Assembly (NCBI GenBank): GCA_032209605.1
Contig: JASFXZ010000013.1
Span: forward strand, 10,623,901 to 10,687,900
DNA length: 64,000 bases
Reading direction: 5' to 3'
Origin: Mactromeris polynyma
Taxonomy: Eukaryota; Mollusca; Bivalvia; Venerida; Mactridae
The notes under the pieces are model-generated. The model was not told where the DNA came from and ran no database searches. It saw nothing but the letters and a program-made list of their open reading frames with translations. This document shows positions 23,300 to 34,900 of the stretch, piece after piece. Positions within the stretch are counted from its first letter, which is position 1. Each line of letters opens with the position of its first letter. Made by a program: the position numbers and the translations under genes.

Positions 23300-24615
23300 T
23301 ATATGTCTTGTTCTATGCTGTGCTGTTCTGATATTGACATTGAAAAAGTGGTAACACTACTGTAGCTTCGATTACATTTAATGCCCCGTGTGGTGTTGTA
23401 ATATTCTACTTTGCGCCTGGTAATGGAAATAGACGGAATGTGAAATACAAAAGTTTGCTTGTCTCCTGTGGATGCAAGTTCTTTTCAGTATATCCAAGTT
23501 ACATTTATTGTGCTTGTATTAATGAAATGTCTAGCTATCAGCCATGCTTTTTGACTAGATGACGAGTTAAACGTTTGCAAACTTTGTTTTCTCATAATGC
23601 CACCATATTTGCTGGTGTTTAACATGATTACCAATTTATCCTATATGTCCCACTAAATATCACTGTCATTAAAGCCTACATTTTTAATGTGAAGATGTTG
23701 TATTCTCACATTTAAAGCGAATTGCAGAACTATGCGATGCTTAGCGAGTAAGTATTATTTACATAAATATATCCTTTTGTTTGTCATCTTATGAAATATA
23801 TTATTAATCAGTCTATCCATTTGCTATAATAATAGTAAAAAAACAAACGTCAATATAATAATGAAACAATGATATTTTAATATAATTTTATTTAGTGCAG
23901 GTAAAGAGTATAGAACATGTACACGACGTGTAAACTGAATATAAGTAATAGTTTCATACAAAGGCAACAAAATTACAAGTATACAATATTTTGTATTTCA
24001 CATATCATTTGCATAAAACACTAAGGGAGATAAATTACATTTCTCTTCCATCATTCATTCATCTGTCAAATGCTATCTTATACTTAAACAAAAAGGATGC
24101 AGCTTCTATAGTGTACATCAACGTGCATTATATACATGCATATTTATGTTTAGCAATAATTAATTTCTGTTTATCTGACAGAATATTTGAATGGTTGTTC
24201 CGACTACTATAGCACAACCAAACCGTTATTAACAATGTTGTCCTGATATTTTCAATGTAGCATGTCTGACCTGCACCAGATTCCAGACAGGTTGCTATAC
24301 ATACCACACATATTTCAGTTTGAGGTTATGCATTATAACTAGAACAATCGAAAGTTAATATATCTATGTATGAGTGAATAAAATGTATAGAGTTACCATT
24401 TTTCAGTTAGTGTGTTCAAAATCACGAATGTTTCATTTCCTTTGGAACAGACCTCGCACTTATTAAGAAGAACAATAAGAACATATGGTCAGAATTGGGA
24501 CAATTATACATACATGTAATGCAAATATACAAATTAACAGACGTTTTATACTCGCAATCTCATAATTTTGGAACTTTTTCGTCTAATAACAAATTGTTGT
24601 CAATATTTTTGTCAA
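23300..24615. other. Intergenic stretch between POLR1B copy 1 and TRIM B
   Basis: No gene seen. 23,400-23,800 matches 53,570-53,970. 23,880-24,240 matches 35,330-36,380 and 54,000-54,300, which in copy 2 is the intron upstream of the QAICVHL exon. The stretch is therefore 3' flank of POLR1B joined to intron sequence, marking a duplication joint near 23.85 kb. Confidence 0.55.
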
Positions 24616-24670
24616 GCAAACATTATGTGTACATTTGACAAACAATGAGGACGGATATAATTTGTATAGT
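24616..24670 (+). pseudogene. Relict POLR1B exon ([12 protein letters not shown] exon) with lost splice acceptor
   Basis: Corresponds to the exon at 36,575-36,628. It still reads QTLCVHLTNNEDGYNLYS in one frame, but the acceptor TTTCAG has become GTCAA and the exon is 55 rather than 54 nt, so it cannot splice in phase. It is a leftover of the host gene beside TRIM B. The same changes are seen at 54,687-54,741. Confidence 0.7.
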
Positions 24671-24817
24671 GTAATTAAAGTTATATACAACATTTAAGAT
24701 CTTCGGGTACAAGGTACACATTTATATTTCTAGTATTGTAAGTTATAAGGTTTCATATGAAATTGATAATCAGGGTGCTTTTGGGGGTATCATCCTGTAA
24801 TTACTGTTTGAACTGTT

Positions 24818-26617
24818 CTACAGATATTGCATCTCAGGTACTTTCAAATCATACACTTGTATTTCGTCGTTACGATCTTCTTCTGTACGGATATAGGTAT
24901 TACTGATATACAGTCTATGCTTGATATCACAGTATGTTACGCTAATAGGACGCACCACATTGTTAAAATTGATGAGGATTTTACTTGTCTTGAAGTCTGG
25001 TGATACAACATGTATACATCTACTCACCGAGCTACATACAAACAGAACACCATCGGCGGTAATCACCATACCTTGTGAATATACTAATCTATTATGCGTG
25101 TACGTATGCATAATTTGACCCATAAATGTAACAACAATAACTTTGTGGGTCTTGGAGTCTGATACAATTACAGTATCATTAGCTTGTCCAAATGTGATAT
25201 AGTGAGGTTGCTTTAGTACATATTCCTTGTCTTGTTTTGGTTGTATTGTATGTAGTACCTTACTTTGGATATCTAGGATTTCTACTCTACCTGGATTAAC
25301 ATAGCTGACTGCAAACTGCCCATCTTTGTATGCAATACCATAGCAACCTTTGTTGACTTTTATCTCACGTTGTAAGGTAAATGCTGTTGTAACATCAAGT
25401 AGTTGTATTTGACACTCATCAGGTAGTGTAACAGCAATCATGTTTGTACTAAGTGCAGTTACTCTGCTTGGTGCACTTGATGTGCTGTAACTTGATATGA
25501 CTTTATTGTTATTTATGTCTATTAACATAACATTCTTATTGTATTGATTAATGACAACCAATCTGTCTGGATTGAGAAGTGTACAGTCTGTGATCCGACA
25601 GGTTATCGTGTCTGTCTCATGCTTCACAAAAATGCGGCTGTTATATGTTGCTGTAACATCTATGGTAGGTGCTCTTGGAGTCAGTTGTTCTCGTTTCTCT
25701 GTCATTGTTCTAACTTTCTGTGGAGGTTTTCTTGACAATTTACCAAATGGTGTATTGGCGGAAATTATCTGTTCTATTTCATTGGAAATAAGAAATTCAT
25801 ACTGCTGTTGTTGCGATTGCTTGATTCTGTTGATCTCCCTTTCCATTGTAACCTGTCTCTGTTTGGCTAGTTTGCTGATTACAAACAGTGAATTCACATT
25901 AACATTAGAGTTATGTATTGTTTCAAGCATGACTTCAATTTCAGCTTTCATTATTTGATTTTCCGCATGAAAAGTTTTCTGTTTTGTTTCATCTTCCTTC
26001 TTCATTTGAGCAGCTTCATCTGTTATTTTCTTCTGTATCAGATCTAGGTACTGGTTTATCTGTTTGCGAGTTGACGTAATCTTACTTAAAATGTTGTTGT
26101 ATGTTGTGTCCAGGTTCTTCAAATTGTTGTCCAGTACATCTTCCATTTCCTCTAGTTCTTGATGAAGCTGTTGGAGTGTCTGGTCAATATCTTTGAATTC
26201 TTTGGTTTTCTCGAAGCCATCGGAAATATCCTGCACCCTATCTTTCTTGCAGGATGTATGCTTTAGTGTCATGCAATCTCCACAACCCGGTTCATCGTGA
26301 GCTTGGCAGTAGAATCGAATTATTTCAGGAGGATGTGTCCTGCACACATTAACACAGAGATCTTGCTTGCTTACGAACCCTTGCCCCCTGGGCATCTGTT
26401 TCTTGTCCAAGATCGCATGAGCTCTTGAGATTTTTTGTCTTCTATGCATTCCGAGGCAAGTTTCGCAGAAGTACTCGTCACATATTTGGCAATAACCTTC
26501 CACAGCTATCCACTTGCCTTCACCTTTGCAAGGATCACAGAATGATTCATCAGCATCACCAGACGCATTACTGAATGTGTCGTTGAATGACCCCTGCTGT
26601 TTCCCACCTTCAGCCAT
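24818..26617 (-). CDS. TRIM B: RING-less B-box/coiled-coil/beta-propeller TRIM-like protein, intact
   Basis: 599 residues in one exon. I chose the start at 26,617 (MAEGGKQQ) because it matches the paralogues. The 25 codons upstream (rich in Ile and Leu) are intronic, since the acceptor ATTACAG ends at 26,628. Layout: Cys-rich B-box 1 (about 27-67), B-box 2 (about 92-123), coiled coil (about 140-300), and an NHL-like propeller to the end ([46 protein letters not shown]). The tail is VYDLKVPEMQYL. It groups with TRIM D: both share the KISRAHAILDKKQM, ITSTRKQIN/LIN and MEREIN wording and similar flanks. It is the only complete uninterrupted TRIM in the window. A role as an innate-immune or RNA/protein-binding scaffold is inferred from family only. 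Confidence 0.92.
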   Translation of the reverse strand: MAEGGKQQGSFNDTFSNASGDADESFCDPCKGEGKWIAVEGYCQICDEYFCETCLGMHRRQKISRAHAILDKKQMPRGQGFVSKQDLCVNVCRTHPPEIIRFYCQAHDEPGCGDCMTLKHTSCKKDRVQDISDGFEKTKEFKDIDQTLQQLHQELEEMEDVLDNNLKNLDTTYNNILSKITSTRKQINQYLDLIQKKITDEAAQMKKEDETKQKTFHAENQIMKAEIEVMLETIHNSNVNVNSLFVISKLAKQRQVTMEREINRIKQSQQQQYEFLISNEIEQIISANTPFGKLSRKPPQKVRTMTEKREQLTPRAPTIDVTATYNSRIFVKHETDTITCRITDCTLLNPDRLVVINQYNKNVMLIDINNNKVISSYSTSSAPSRVTALSTNMIAVTLPDECQIQLLDVTTAFTLQREIKVNKGCYGIAYKDGQFAVSYVNPGRVEILDIQSKVLHTIQPKQDKEYVLKQPHYITFGQANDTVIVSDSKTHKVIVVTFMGQIMHTYTHNRLVYSQGMVITADGVLFVCSSVSRCIHVVSPDFKTSKILINFNNVVRPISVTYCDIKHRLYISNTYIRTEEDRNDEIQVYDLKVPEMQYL

Positions 26618-28157
26618 TTTGATTCCCCTGTAATGAAGAACAGATAACAGTACAAACAAACATATAATGATAATTATAATGTACATGCACATTGCTTGTT
26701 AACACAAAAGAGGCCACATTTAAATCAGCGCTTCATGCCTCGTTCGAAATTGGTCGCATGTGGTCAAAAACTAGGTCAGTACGTACATTCTTAGTTAACC
26801 CTTGTGCACGCAATAGAGGCCACATTTTTATTAGAGCTATTAAAAATGTGTCAGAATGTTTGTTTCTATGAAATCTTGGGGAAGATGTGGTCAGATCATA
26901 GGAACAAAGCTTGTTCGAGTCCACATCATTAATCAGAATATTTTGAACCATCGACATAATATTTGTCACTACAACATCTAGACGAACTTGCAAAAATAGG
27001 TCACATCCAGGTAAACTCTTAGTTAAACATTGTTCACAAAATAAAGGTCACATTCTGCATCAGAACTTCACGAAACCTAGTCCGAATGCTTGTCTCATTG
27101 ACATGTGTAACCATCACGGTCAAAATCTAGGTCACTAGGTCAAATAATGGAGGACACATTTTTAATTAGAACATCTTAAAAGTACATCAGAATGTGTTTT
27201 CTTTCTATTCAAACGATGCCAAGTTTGAACCTGGGTCGTGTGGTGTGACTAACTAGCTCATTAGGTCAAATCTCACAAAAAAATTAACATTTTAGATCAA
27301 AATTGTGTCGGAATATTTGTCACTCTATGTCACTCTGCCATCAGGCCATATTTAGAACCGGTACTCAGGTGTGCAATTCAGTGCCGACTTAGCTCTCTTC
27401 TTAATGAAATTTTACGAGGGAAAGTTGTTAGTGCAACTGCTAATTTCTGAACTCAGTTTAAATAACTTGAAATCTCCTGATGAAAGTTAGCTGTTTTATG
27501 TAAGTCTAAAATATCAGCATCAATCTTATCCAACAATCAAGTCAACAACTAACCCAAATAAAAGTTTGATGAATGAAATATGTTTGGACCTACTGACCCA
27601 TGTTGAGTGACCACATTTATTTATCTAATTCAGCCCTTCCCAAAATTTAATAAACACTCCCTTCATATATTCAATTAATATCCGTTGTATTGTATATACC
27701 GAGATAACTGTGATAAAGGTATCATGGGCTCATCTTATTGGTTTGTGTCGATTCCTTGATTGAAGTTCAAAGATAAACTGCAATTTTAAAAGTCAGATGA
27801 AGTCTAAAAGGTCGTGGATCGTATATATCTCATTCATAACAACATTGGGTTTACATTGTCTGCAAAACCCATGGAAATTAAAACTTCTGGGAAGGTGATT
27901 AGGTTCGGGTTTCAACAGCATATCATACGTTGGGTCCATTATTGTAACGCAACATAAACTTTGTGTCAAGGTACATATACAATATACGTACAAACACACA
28001 TACAGCCAGTAAGTCCTGCAGCTTACGACCCAGTCTTTTAATGTCTACAGTAGTTTTCATTACTGAATGTATCAAAGATGTTTTCCATGCGTGAAAGAAA
28101 CTTGCTGTTTGTGTTTGTCCTACTTCTATGATTATTATCATATGGTAGATTAACCCA
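26618..28157. other. Spacer upstream of TRIM B with diverged tandem repeats
   Basis: No gene seen. About 26,750-27,360 is a degenerate ~150-bp repeat: CACAATAGAGGCCACATTTTT, GTCAGAATGTTTGT, CTAGGTCACTAGGTCAAAT recur. This resembles an abundant dispersed bivalve repeat. It aligns to 57,720-59,297 beside TRIM D. Confidence 0.55.
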
Positions 28158-29514
28158 ACCAGGCCCGGATCCACCGGGGGGGGGGGGCAAGGGGGGCCTG
28201 CCCACCAGTCGGCTGTGAAGTGACATTTTTCTATTCCTTATATAAAATTATATCCACTGATTAGGTCTTAATGTTACTATTCTTTTAGCTCTTTAAATAC
28301 AATGTATTGGTTTATGGTCGATTTCCTCTTGTATACCTCCAGTATACCGGAAACAAATACAATAAAAGTTGGCCCTCTGATGTGCTCATCGGCCTTGAGA
28401 GAAGAATCGTATGCTTTTCACTCTACACCAGACAGGCGCTTTTAATTTCCTTATGATGTTGAAAGCGTCTGTAACACACAGATTATTGAGTATCATACGT
28501 AACATATATTCACATTTTCCTTATTATAATTGCATTTCAAAATGTTTAAATTACATTTTCCTCATCGTAAAAAGAATTAACATTCAAACTAAAACACAGT
28601 TATTGTTTTCTTTGTATTTTGAATACGTTCACATTAACGCGGCAAAACATTATACCTGCGTGCATTCTCTATTTCAACTTTACCGAGTCATACGGTTTAT
28701 TAAATTAATTCAAAAGATTGAGTTATAAGACACCATCATATTTGTGGTCCTTTCACACAAGCAAGTTTTGCAGTGGGATATGCAAAATACATACTCACTC
28801 ATACTGTGTTATTGTTGGTTGGTATTTGAATTCATGTATCCCTCTACCTCGAATCTACCATAAAACCACGAATTATGATAATTTATCAGTTTCTGTATAT
28901 TTAAAGGTAAATATATTGAAGGTCTTTTTTAAATTTGCTTAGTCGTAAACATGAAAAAATGCCAACATCCTGTTTGTACACATGTTCCTAAAACCACAAA
29001 TACACAAGTCCGACACAGGATGATGTATATACTTTAGACGGTAACCAGTTAATACAGTTTATAAGTGTGCTCCCTGATACTGTTCAATTTGGACATTAAA
29101 AACAGTCAACTTCTGCCAAATCAGCATGGACGTTTTAATATCTACACTGTTTCGCAGATTTTATGACGAAATAGCTTCTTTTTGACAAGGATTTTACTGA
29201 AGGCTGACGGGGAGTAGGTACAAGGGGGGGGGGGGGCGGGGGCTGTCCCTTTGTTAAAATGTCGGTACTTGTATGATTTGGTCGTTCTGTACTTTTTACA
29301 AGATAACACTAATACAATTCTCATGAATGAGTCCCAAAATTTGGACCCTGAAATGCACCGGAAGACACCATTTCATATATATATTCCCCCAACCTCCTTA
29401 AAGAGTTGGATAACCCCCGTACCTACCCCACTCGGCGCTGTGTACATCAAGTGCAGGGCATTGTTATCATGTTTGCCCCCCCCCAGTCGGGAATTTCTGT
29501 ATCCAGATTGCCAT
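28158..29514. mobile_element. ~1.36-kb insertion with G-runs, absent from the TRIM D spacer
   Basis: The TRIM D spacer runs straight across the site at about 59,293, so this block was inserted here or deleted there. The left end reads AGGCCCGGATCCACC followed by G12 (28,176-28,187) and G6 (28,191-28,196). A second G13/G5 run is at 29,224-29,242, and a C-run sits near the right end (about 29,476). The GGCCCGGATCCA start is reminiscent of some hAT-like termini, but no matching right TIR is convincing. The ORFs inside look random. Confidence 0.45.
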
Positions 29515-31137
29515 AGATAGTATACATGTGCAAAGGAAGATTGAGGCCAATCTCATTAGAACCGAATGCTATATATCGCTCCATTACATTTTACTCATCC
29601 AACGGTAAATGCCCGGATCTCATTTAAATGTGATTCGACCGAGGCAAGCTTAACCCCGAGCTAAATTACAATTATACTCACCAGATTTAAACTGGATACA
29701 AGCAACACCAAGATAAGGCACTAATACTGACTAAATTCATCTTAAAGTGTTTGCTAGGCCCAAGTTTAAAGAGACTGATAATGATTTAACAGCGTAGAAT
29801 GTACTGCACAATAATCAATTTACAAAAATATCCATTCATGTGTAATTCTAAAATTATTTGAATTGCCATTCTCAAATGGTTTCTACTAGTAACACGTAAA
29901 TATAACACAATGAAATGAACTACTTTCCTTTCATACTTTGAAACAGAAATCGTTAAGTGTTTTCATATATTTTATAATTATAAGTTGCTTACCGTGTACT
30001 AAATATCCATGGTTTTAATGGAGAAAAGACGAGCAGTTTAAATAAATCATTTTTCGAAAATGAAACCTTCTAAACTTCCTTGTCAGGGTCTGGGTATAAA
30101 CCAATCTAAATTAATAGAAAGTGTATTATAACAAGGGGTTATCTTCTCTTGGCTATATTTTATTTGTAAGTATCTCGCATAAGTCAGAAAAATCACATCG
30201 ACTCATTATAATGGTTATAGATTCATATAGATTCAGGATCAATTAAAAATGTATATTGCTTCAAGTAGTGTAGCATTTTGTACCCGTGGTCCCAATATGT
30301 TACCAAGCGTGAAAATGTGAACTACTATATATCATAGTACAATACTTTATATTCTTTATCCTGCTTACCATCCAGCAACTTTTGCACCCTGGCAAGAGCA
30401 GTCTAACACATATTGTAATCAGATCTCTAAAGATAGTATGTTTTATTCATACCAGGTTATTGTATATTGGCAATATATGAAATAACTCATGTATTTGATT
30501 GTAAGGACTTTGAAATAAATATTATTCTAAAATCATTTAAGTCCAACTGGAAATGTAAGCATTTACTCTGACCATCTACACTTCGTTTTGTGTCAGTGGC
30601 GTTCCCTGTAACTTAACTTTTCCCATCATCATTTTTATTACATTTATTTTATATGTATTACTTAACTCTTCCTGCATTTTCAAGAATGTATTGAACTATT
30701 ATACTTACATTGACACAATTTACTATGCTAGTTTCGTTTATTAGGAGGCGGGCTGTGCTTGGTTGGAAATTGTGAATAAATATATCAACTTAAATATGAT
30801 CGACTGATTATTTTGCACAAACATAATACAATAAAAATGTATTTTGAAAACAATGAACTTATTTTATACGAAATGGTCAAAGATGGAATTTTCCACTAAT
30901 TATTGAGTATGTAATTTTTATAATTATATACCTTTATCTGAATGTACCATCAAAACTCCACAGTAATGACAAATATTTTGACTATGTAACAAATATTGTA
31001 AAAATTACTGGCAGTATTACAAGCAATTTGTTCGGTTAATGGATAGGTTCAGTTGTCCGTATGTGACTGTCATACTTCTTTTATTGTTTTATCCCATTTA
31101 ACAAATGCAGAATGAAAGTTCACTTGTTTCACAGTCA

Positions 31138-31203
31138 AATCTCAGATTCGCACTTAAATCTCAGATTCGCACTTAAATCTCAGATTCACACTCAAATCTC
31201 AGT
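31138..31203 (+). repeat. Short tandem repeat, ~20-bp unit, at the duplication joint
   Basis: AAATCTCAGATTCGCACTT-like units repeat about three times with small changes, directly after the point where spacer similarity ends. Confidence 0.75.
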
Positions 31204-31730
31204 CTGGACACGTATAATACTCAGCATATTGTCTTTCACATCGGACACTCAAATCTCCAAACTCAGACTTGGCCATGTACATTTTGACAGCTGAGTGGAG
31301 AGTAATGGTTGTACTTCCTAGCCCAGGTAATAGATTAAGTTGTATGCATTCTGGACAAAACAGTGGTGTTTTTTCTTTATCTCTAGTAGTATCTTTCACT
31401 GAACATTACCATATTTATTATTCGATGAACTCTGTATCAGAAATTTATATTGACTCTTTTGTTTTATCTGTGTGGGGAGGCATTGTCTTACCCATGTGGG
31501 GTTCCCAGTAACAACTTAATCTCTCTTCGAAAAAGATAAGAGCGGATATAGTAGTTGGATTGTCATCACTGTCTGTGTCACCAAGTATTTTATATATTGC
31601 ATTTAGTTCAGTTTCTGAGAAAGTGTCAATGATAATGTAACCTACCTAACCTCTGCATCGACTTGCATAACTCTAGTTTATTTGTACATCGTATTGTCAG
31701 ATACTTCCAGTTATCAACTTTTAGGATGTT

Positions 31731-31866
31731 TGGGAGGCATAATGGTGAAGAGTCGAAGCATCAGACTCCTTATTCAAAGATAATGTGTGCAAATCCCATC
31801 TTGACTAGGTTGAAATGCAAAACTTCGAAATCCATGAGTTTGGTGCAAATACTTGATCATGTAAGG
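31731..31866 (+). mobile_element. tRNA-derived SINE remnant
   Basis: Begins TGGGAGGCATAATGGTGAAG, with a B-box-like GTGTGCAAATCCC near 31,786, and resembles the SINE-like segment at 19,173. A reading frame here contains IMVKS, reminiscent of RPA2, but the SINE explanation is better. Confidence 0.45.
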
Positions 31867-31986
31867 AGTCATCTGGACTGATTAATATAAGTTGAAAAAC
31901 TATGATCATAATTGATAGAAAGTAAATAAGTTGGAACTGGAAATTGGAACAATTTCCTCTATTGTATATCTTTTTTTTTTCTTCAG

Positions 31987-34900
31987 GAAATGGGTGGATA
32001 CTTTATAGTGAATGTAATTGAAAGAATTGTTAGAATGCTTGTATTACCGAGAAGAAATTTTGTGAGTATTCTTTTTGTGTGACAGGTTTGTTAGGTTGCT
32101 AGTTTATGGAAATAGCAAGATGGTGGTCAATGTGACATTTTGTAAACAACATCTGATGTCTTTCATCAGCAGTATATCACAGTTCAGTTAATCATTATCC
32201 AATAAGTGTTTCTTATTTAAGCATGTATATTCACAATATTTTGTAATTTAAACAGTCAAAAATGATCCTAATTTAGGTTTTTAATAGTAGGAATTAAAAA
32301 ATGGCAATCATATATACAGTCAGTCTTTGTATATTCAACATCCTTCTATCCGAATCCTTGGTATAATCCGAAATAGATATCAGGTCCGGATGTATCTTAA
32401 TGCACGTCAAATTGAAATGCGCTTTTCGAAACCATGTATTATTCGAAATAAAATTTCAGATCCAATGAATTAGAATGAGCGAGGTCCGACTGATGTTATA
32501 TTATATTGATTTGTTGCATGATTTTTGTTCTTTAGTCCAGTTTGTTCAAATTTCAATTTTGAAACAAACGAAGTTGTCACCTCCTCTTGACTAGAAATGT
32601 GTTACTGTAATCATACATCAAACTTTGGATATGACAGTGTTTCTTATGACCTTATGTTTCAAAAGTATTCACATCTTTGCTGTTTGTTCTTTAAGTTTAT
32701 TTCTGGTTGATAATTGATCTCTGTTACAGCCAATTTGTTTGACACGTCCAGGATGGAAAGGTCGTGGACATTTGTTTACAGACTATGGTATCATGACCAG
32801 ATGTGTTCGACCAGATCATACAGCAACTGTAAGTCTTTGATATCTTTCTTTTGTTTGTTAATTTGTTTTCATCAGTTTTTCGCCATTTTTCAACAATTTT
32901 TTGTCATATCAGTCTGTTGACCTAACCAGTTTTCCTGGAATTAACAGCCAGTACTAACTTTCAATGACCGTAGCCCAAGATCATAACCTACCCAACCAGG
33001 GAATCGAGCCTTTGCTGGGTGGCAGTCTAGCCCTCTATCAAAAGAACTATCCGGGTGGACTGTGATAATATTCAATTCATGGTATCAATGGTTGCTTGAA
33101 ATAAAATAGAGGTAGAATGTTAGACCAGACCTCTCTGGAGAATCCATTTACAATAAATCCTAACTGACATGGGATACTCATGGGAATTTGGGAAAGGTGC
33201 TATCTATTGGTACCTCATACAGAAGGAAAAAACCAACTGCCAATTGGTTATTCTAATATTTAATATTTTCATTGTTTTCAGAACATGGTACTACATTATC
33301 TCAACAATGGAACCGCTCAACTTTGTTTCTTCAACAATAAAGAAATGTTCTTTGCTCCAGTTATTGTAATTTTAAAGGTAAGACAACTCTAATTTGTGTA
33401 TCTTTTTATCTAGAATTTTGAAATTTTGATTTTAATTTTGTCTTGTCTTAACAAATATTGAAATAGTATACAACACATTTTGAATTCATTGAAAGATATG
33501 AACGTATTTTACTCTGCTTTTAGTCAGCTTTAGATAATTAGTATTATTTTTGGTTCTACTAAAATATTATTTGATCTATGTGATTGGTTTACAAAACATA
33601 TACATGTACCATTAGTTTGTGAAACAAATGTTTGTCTGTATAAAATGGTCAAATCGAAGTCAATTTGTTTGTACATGCATGTAATATAAATAATGACAAG
33701 TGCTCGTAGGAATCACTGTTTGTCCAGTGCTTTTTGGGAATGTATTGGGACTGAAATTGGGCCACATTCCCCTTTCTGTAACACATATGTATTTCCCCTA
33801 TCTTTTGTAAAATCCCCTAGCCATGCTTTGTAGATGTTTTCAGTCCAGACAAATTTACTAATAATCACATATTGCATGATACCGATCTGTAATTAACACG
33901 TTCCAACTACTGAAAGCTATTGAACATAAGCTTTGCAATGTGAATAATTTTCTTTATCTCCTGAGACAGTATTTTCCTCTCTCAAAGAGCCCCGCCATCT
34001 TTTCTTTAAAAGTGAAAAACAAATGCCCCAAGCTTCTGACAGATGGATCATGTTGGAAGACTAACTTTGGTCCAAGATGTTTGTTTATGATTTCAGGCTC
34101 TGATGCCAGTAACAGATAAATATATTTACGATGAGTTGGTGAAAGGCAAAGAGGATGACTCCTTCTATAAAGGGTTTGTATTTCTGTCTTTATCCATGAG
34201 TGTTGGGCACAATCTTTTCTGCACAAAGTTCCTCTTGCTCTGTTTTCCCCCATGATTTATATCTTGTACATTGTCCTGTAATTTGCTATGTGGACAAGTC
34301 GTCCCATAATTTTGCTAGGGGAAAAATCTCAAACAACGCTTTTTGCCAGACTGACAGAATGACTGCAATACTTCTTGTATGGTTGACTAATGGTCACATA
34401 TTTTTTGCTTGTAGGACAAATATGAACAAAATACCCCTATTGTTTTAGCTAGACAGACAAAATAACCACATAGTTTTTGCTAGGCAGACAAAATACCCCC
34501 ATAGTTTTTGCTAGGCAGACAAAATACCCCCATAGTTTTTGCTAGGCAGACAAAATACCCCAATAGTTTTTGCTAGGCAGACAAAATACCCCCCATAGTT
34601 TTTGCAAAAGTTTTCCAAAGTGCACAAATCTCACTATAGTTTCTGCTATGCTGACCTAATGCTCCTTTAGACTTGCAAGGGAGACAAATCAGACAAAAGA
34701 AAACGTCAGCTTGAAGCGAGTTGTTTCTTACTCCTTGCATAAATTCTTCTTTATTGTTGAATTTGAATAAGAAGCTTTATAAGGTTATGAGTTCAATAGT
34801 TGTAAATTTTCAACTCTGAATCAGGGTAATGTGAATATCAGTTGCTTTTATTAAATTGTATTTATTTCAGTTGCATTGTGGGTATGTTACGTCAGGCTTT

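Larger units (their letters stand above)
29515..31986. other. Spacer from TRIM B to POLR1B copy 2, containing a duplication joint at ~31,123
   Basis: 29,515-31,123 follows the spacers at 10,800-12,257 and 41,000-42,460. After AATGAAAGTTCACTT (about 31,123) the similarity stops and unrelated sequence leads to POLR1B exons. No RPA2 N-terminal exons could be read on either strand. The minus-strand ORF at 31,199-31,399 is unassigned. Confidence 0.55.

Noticed and set aside
26618..26692. Hydrophobic N-terminal extension of TRIM B (MCMYIIIIIICLF) as a signal anchor
   Set aside because: It lies upstream of the conserved ATTACAG splice acceptor and is intronic; paralogues start at MAEGG.
28411..28728. 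105-residue ORF in the G-run insertion
   Set aside because: Composition is that of translated AT-rich non-coding DNA, with no domain and no counterpart beside TRIM D.
31199..31399. Minus-strand 66-residue ORF with FCPECIQLNLLPGLG as a zinc-finger gene
   Set aside because: Only one CxxC pair, no recognisable family, and it overlaps the short tandem repeat at a duplication joint.
31723..31866. Possible POLR1B exon reading G..GGIMVKS, like the IMVKSK block of human RPA2
   Set aside because: The frame stops soon after. The segment is better explained as a tRNA-derived SINE resembling 19,173-19,275.
32990..33065. Functional tRNA gene on the - strand
   Set aside because: A- and B-box-like words are present, but acceptor and anticodon stems do not pair well, as expected of a SINE head.
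34438..34608. CRISPR-like array
   Set aside because: The repeats are contiguous without unique spacers and lie in a eukaryotic intron; it is a minisatellite.
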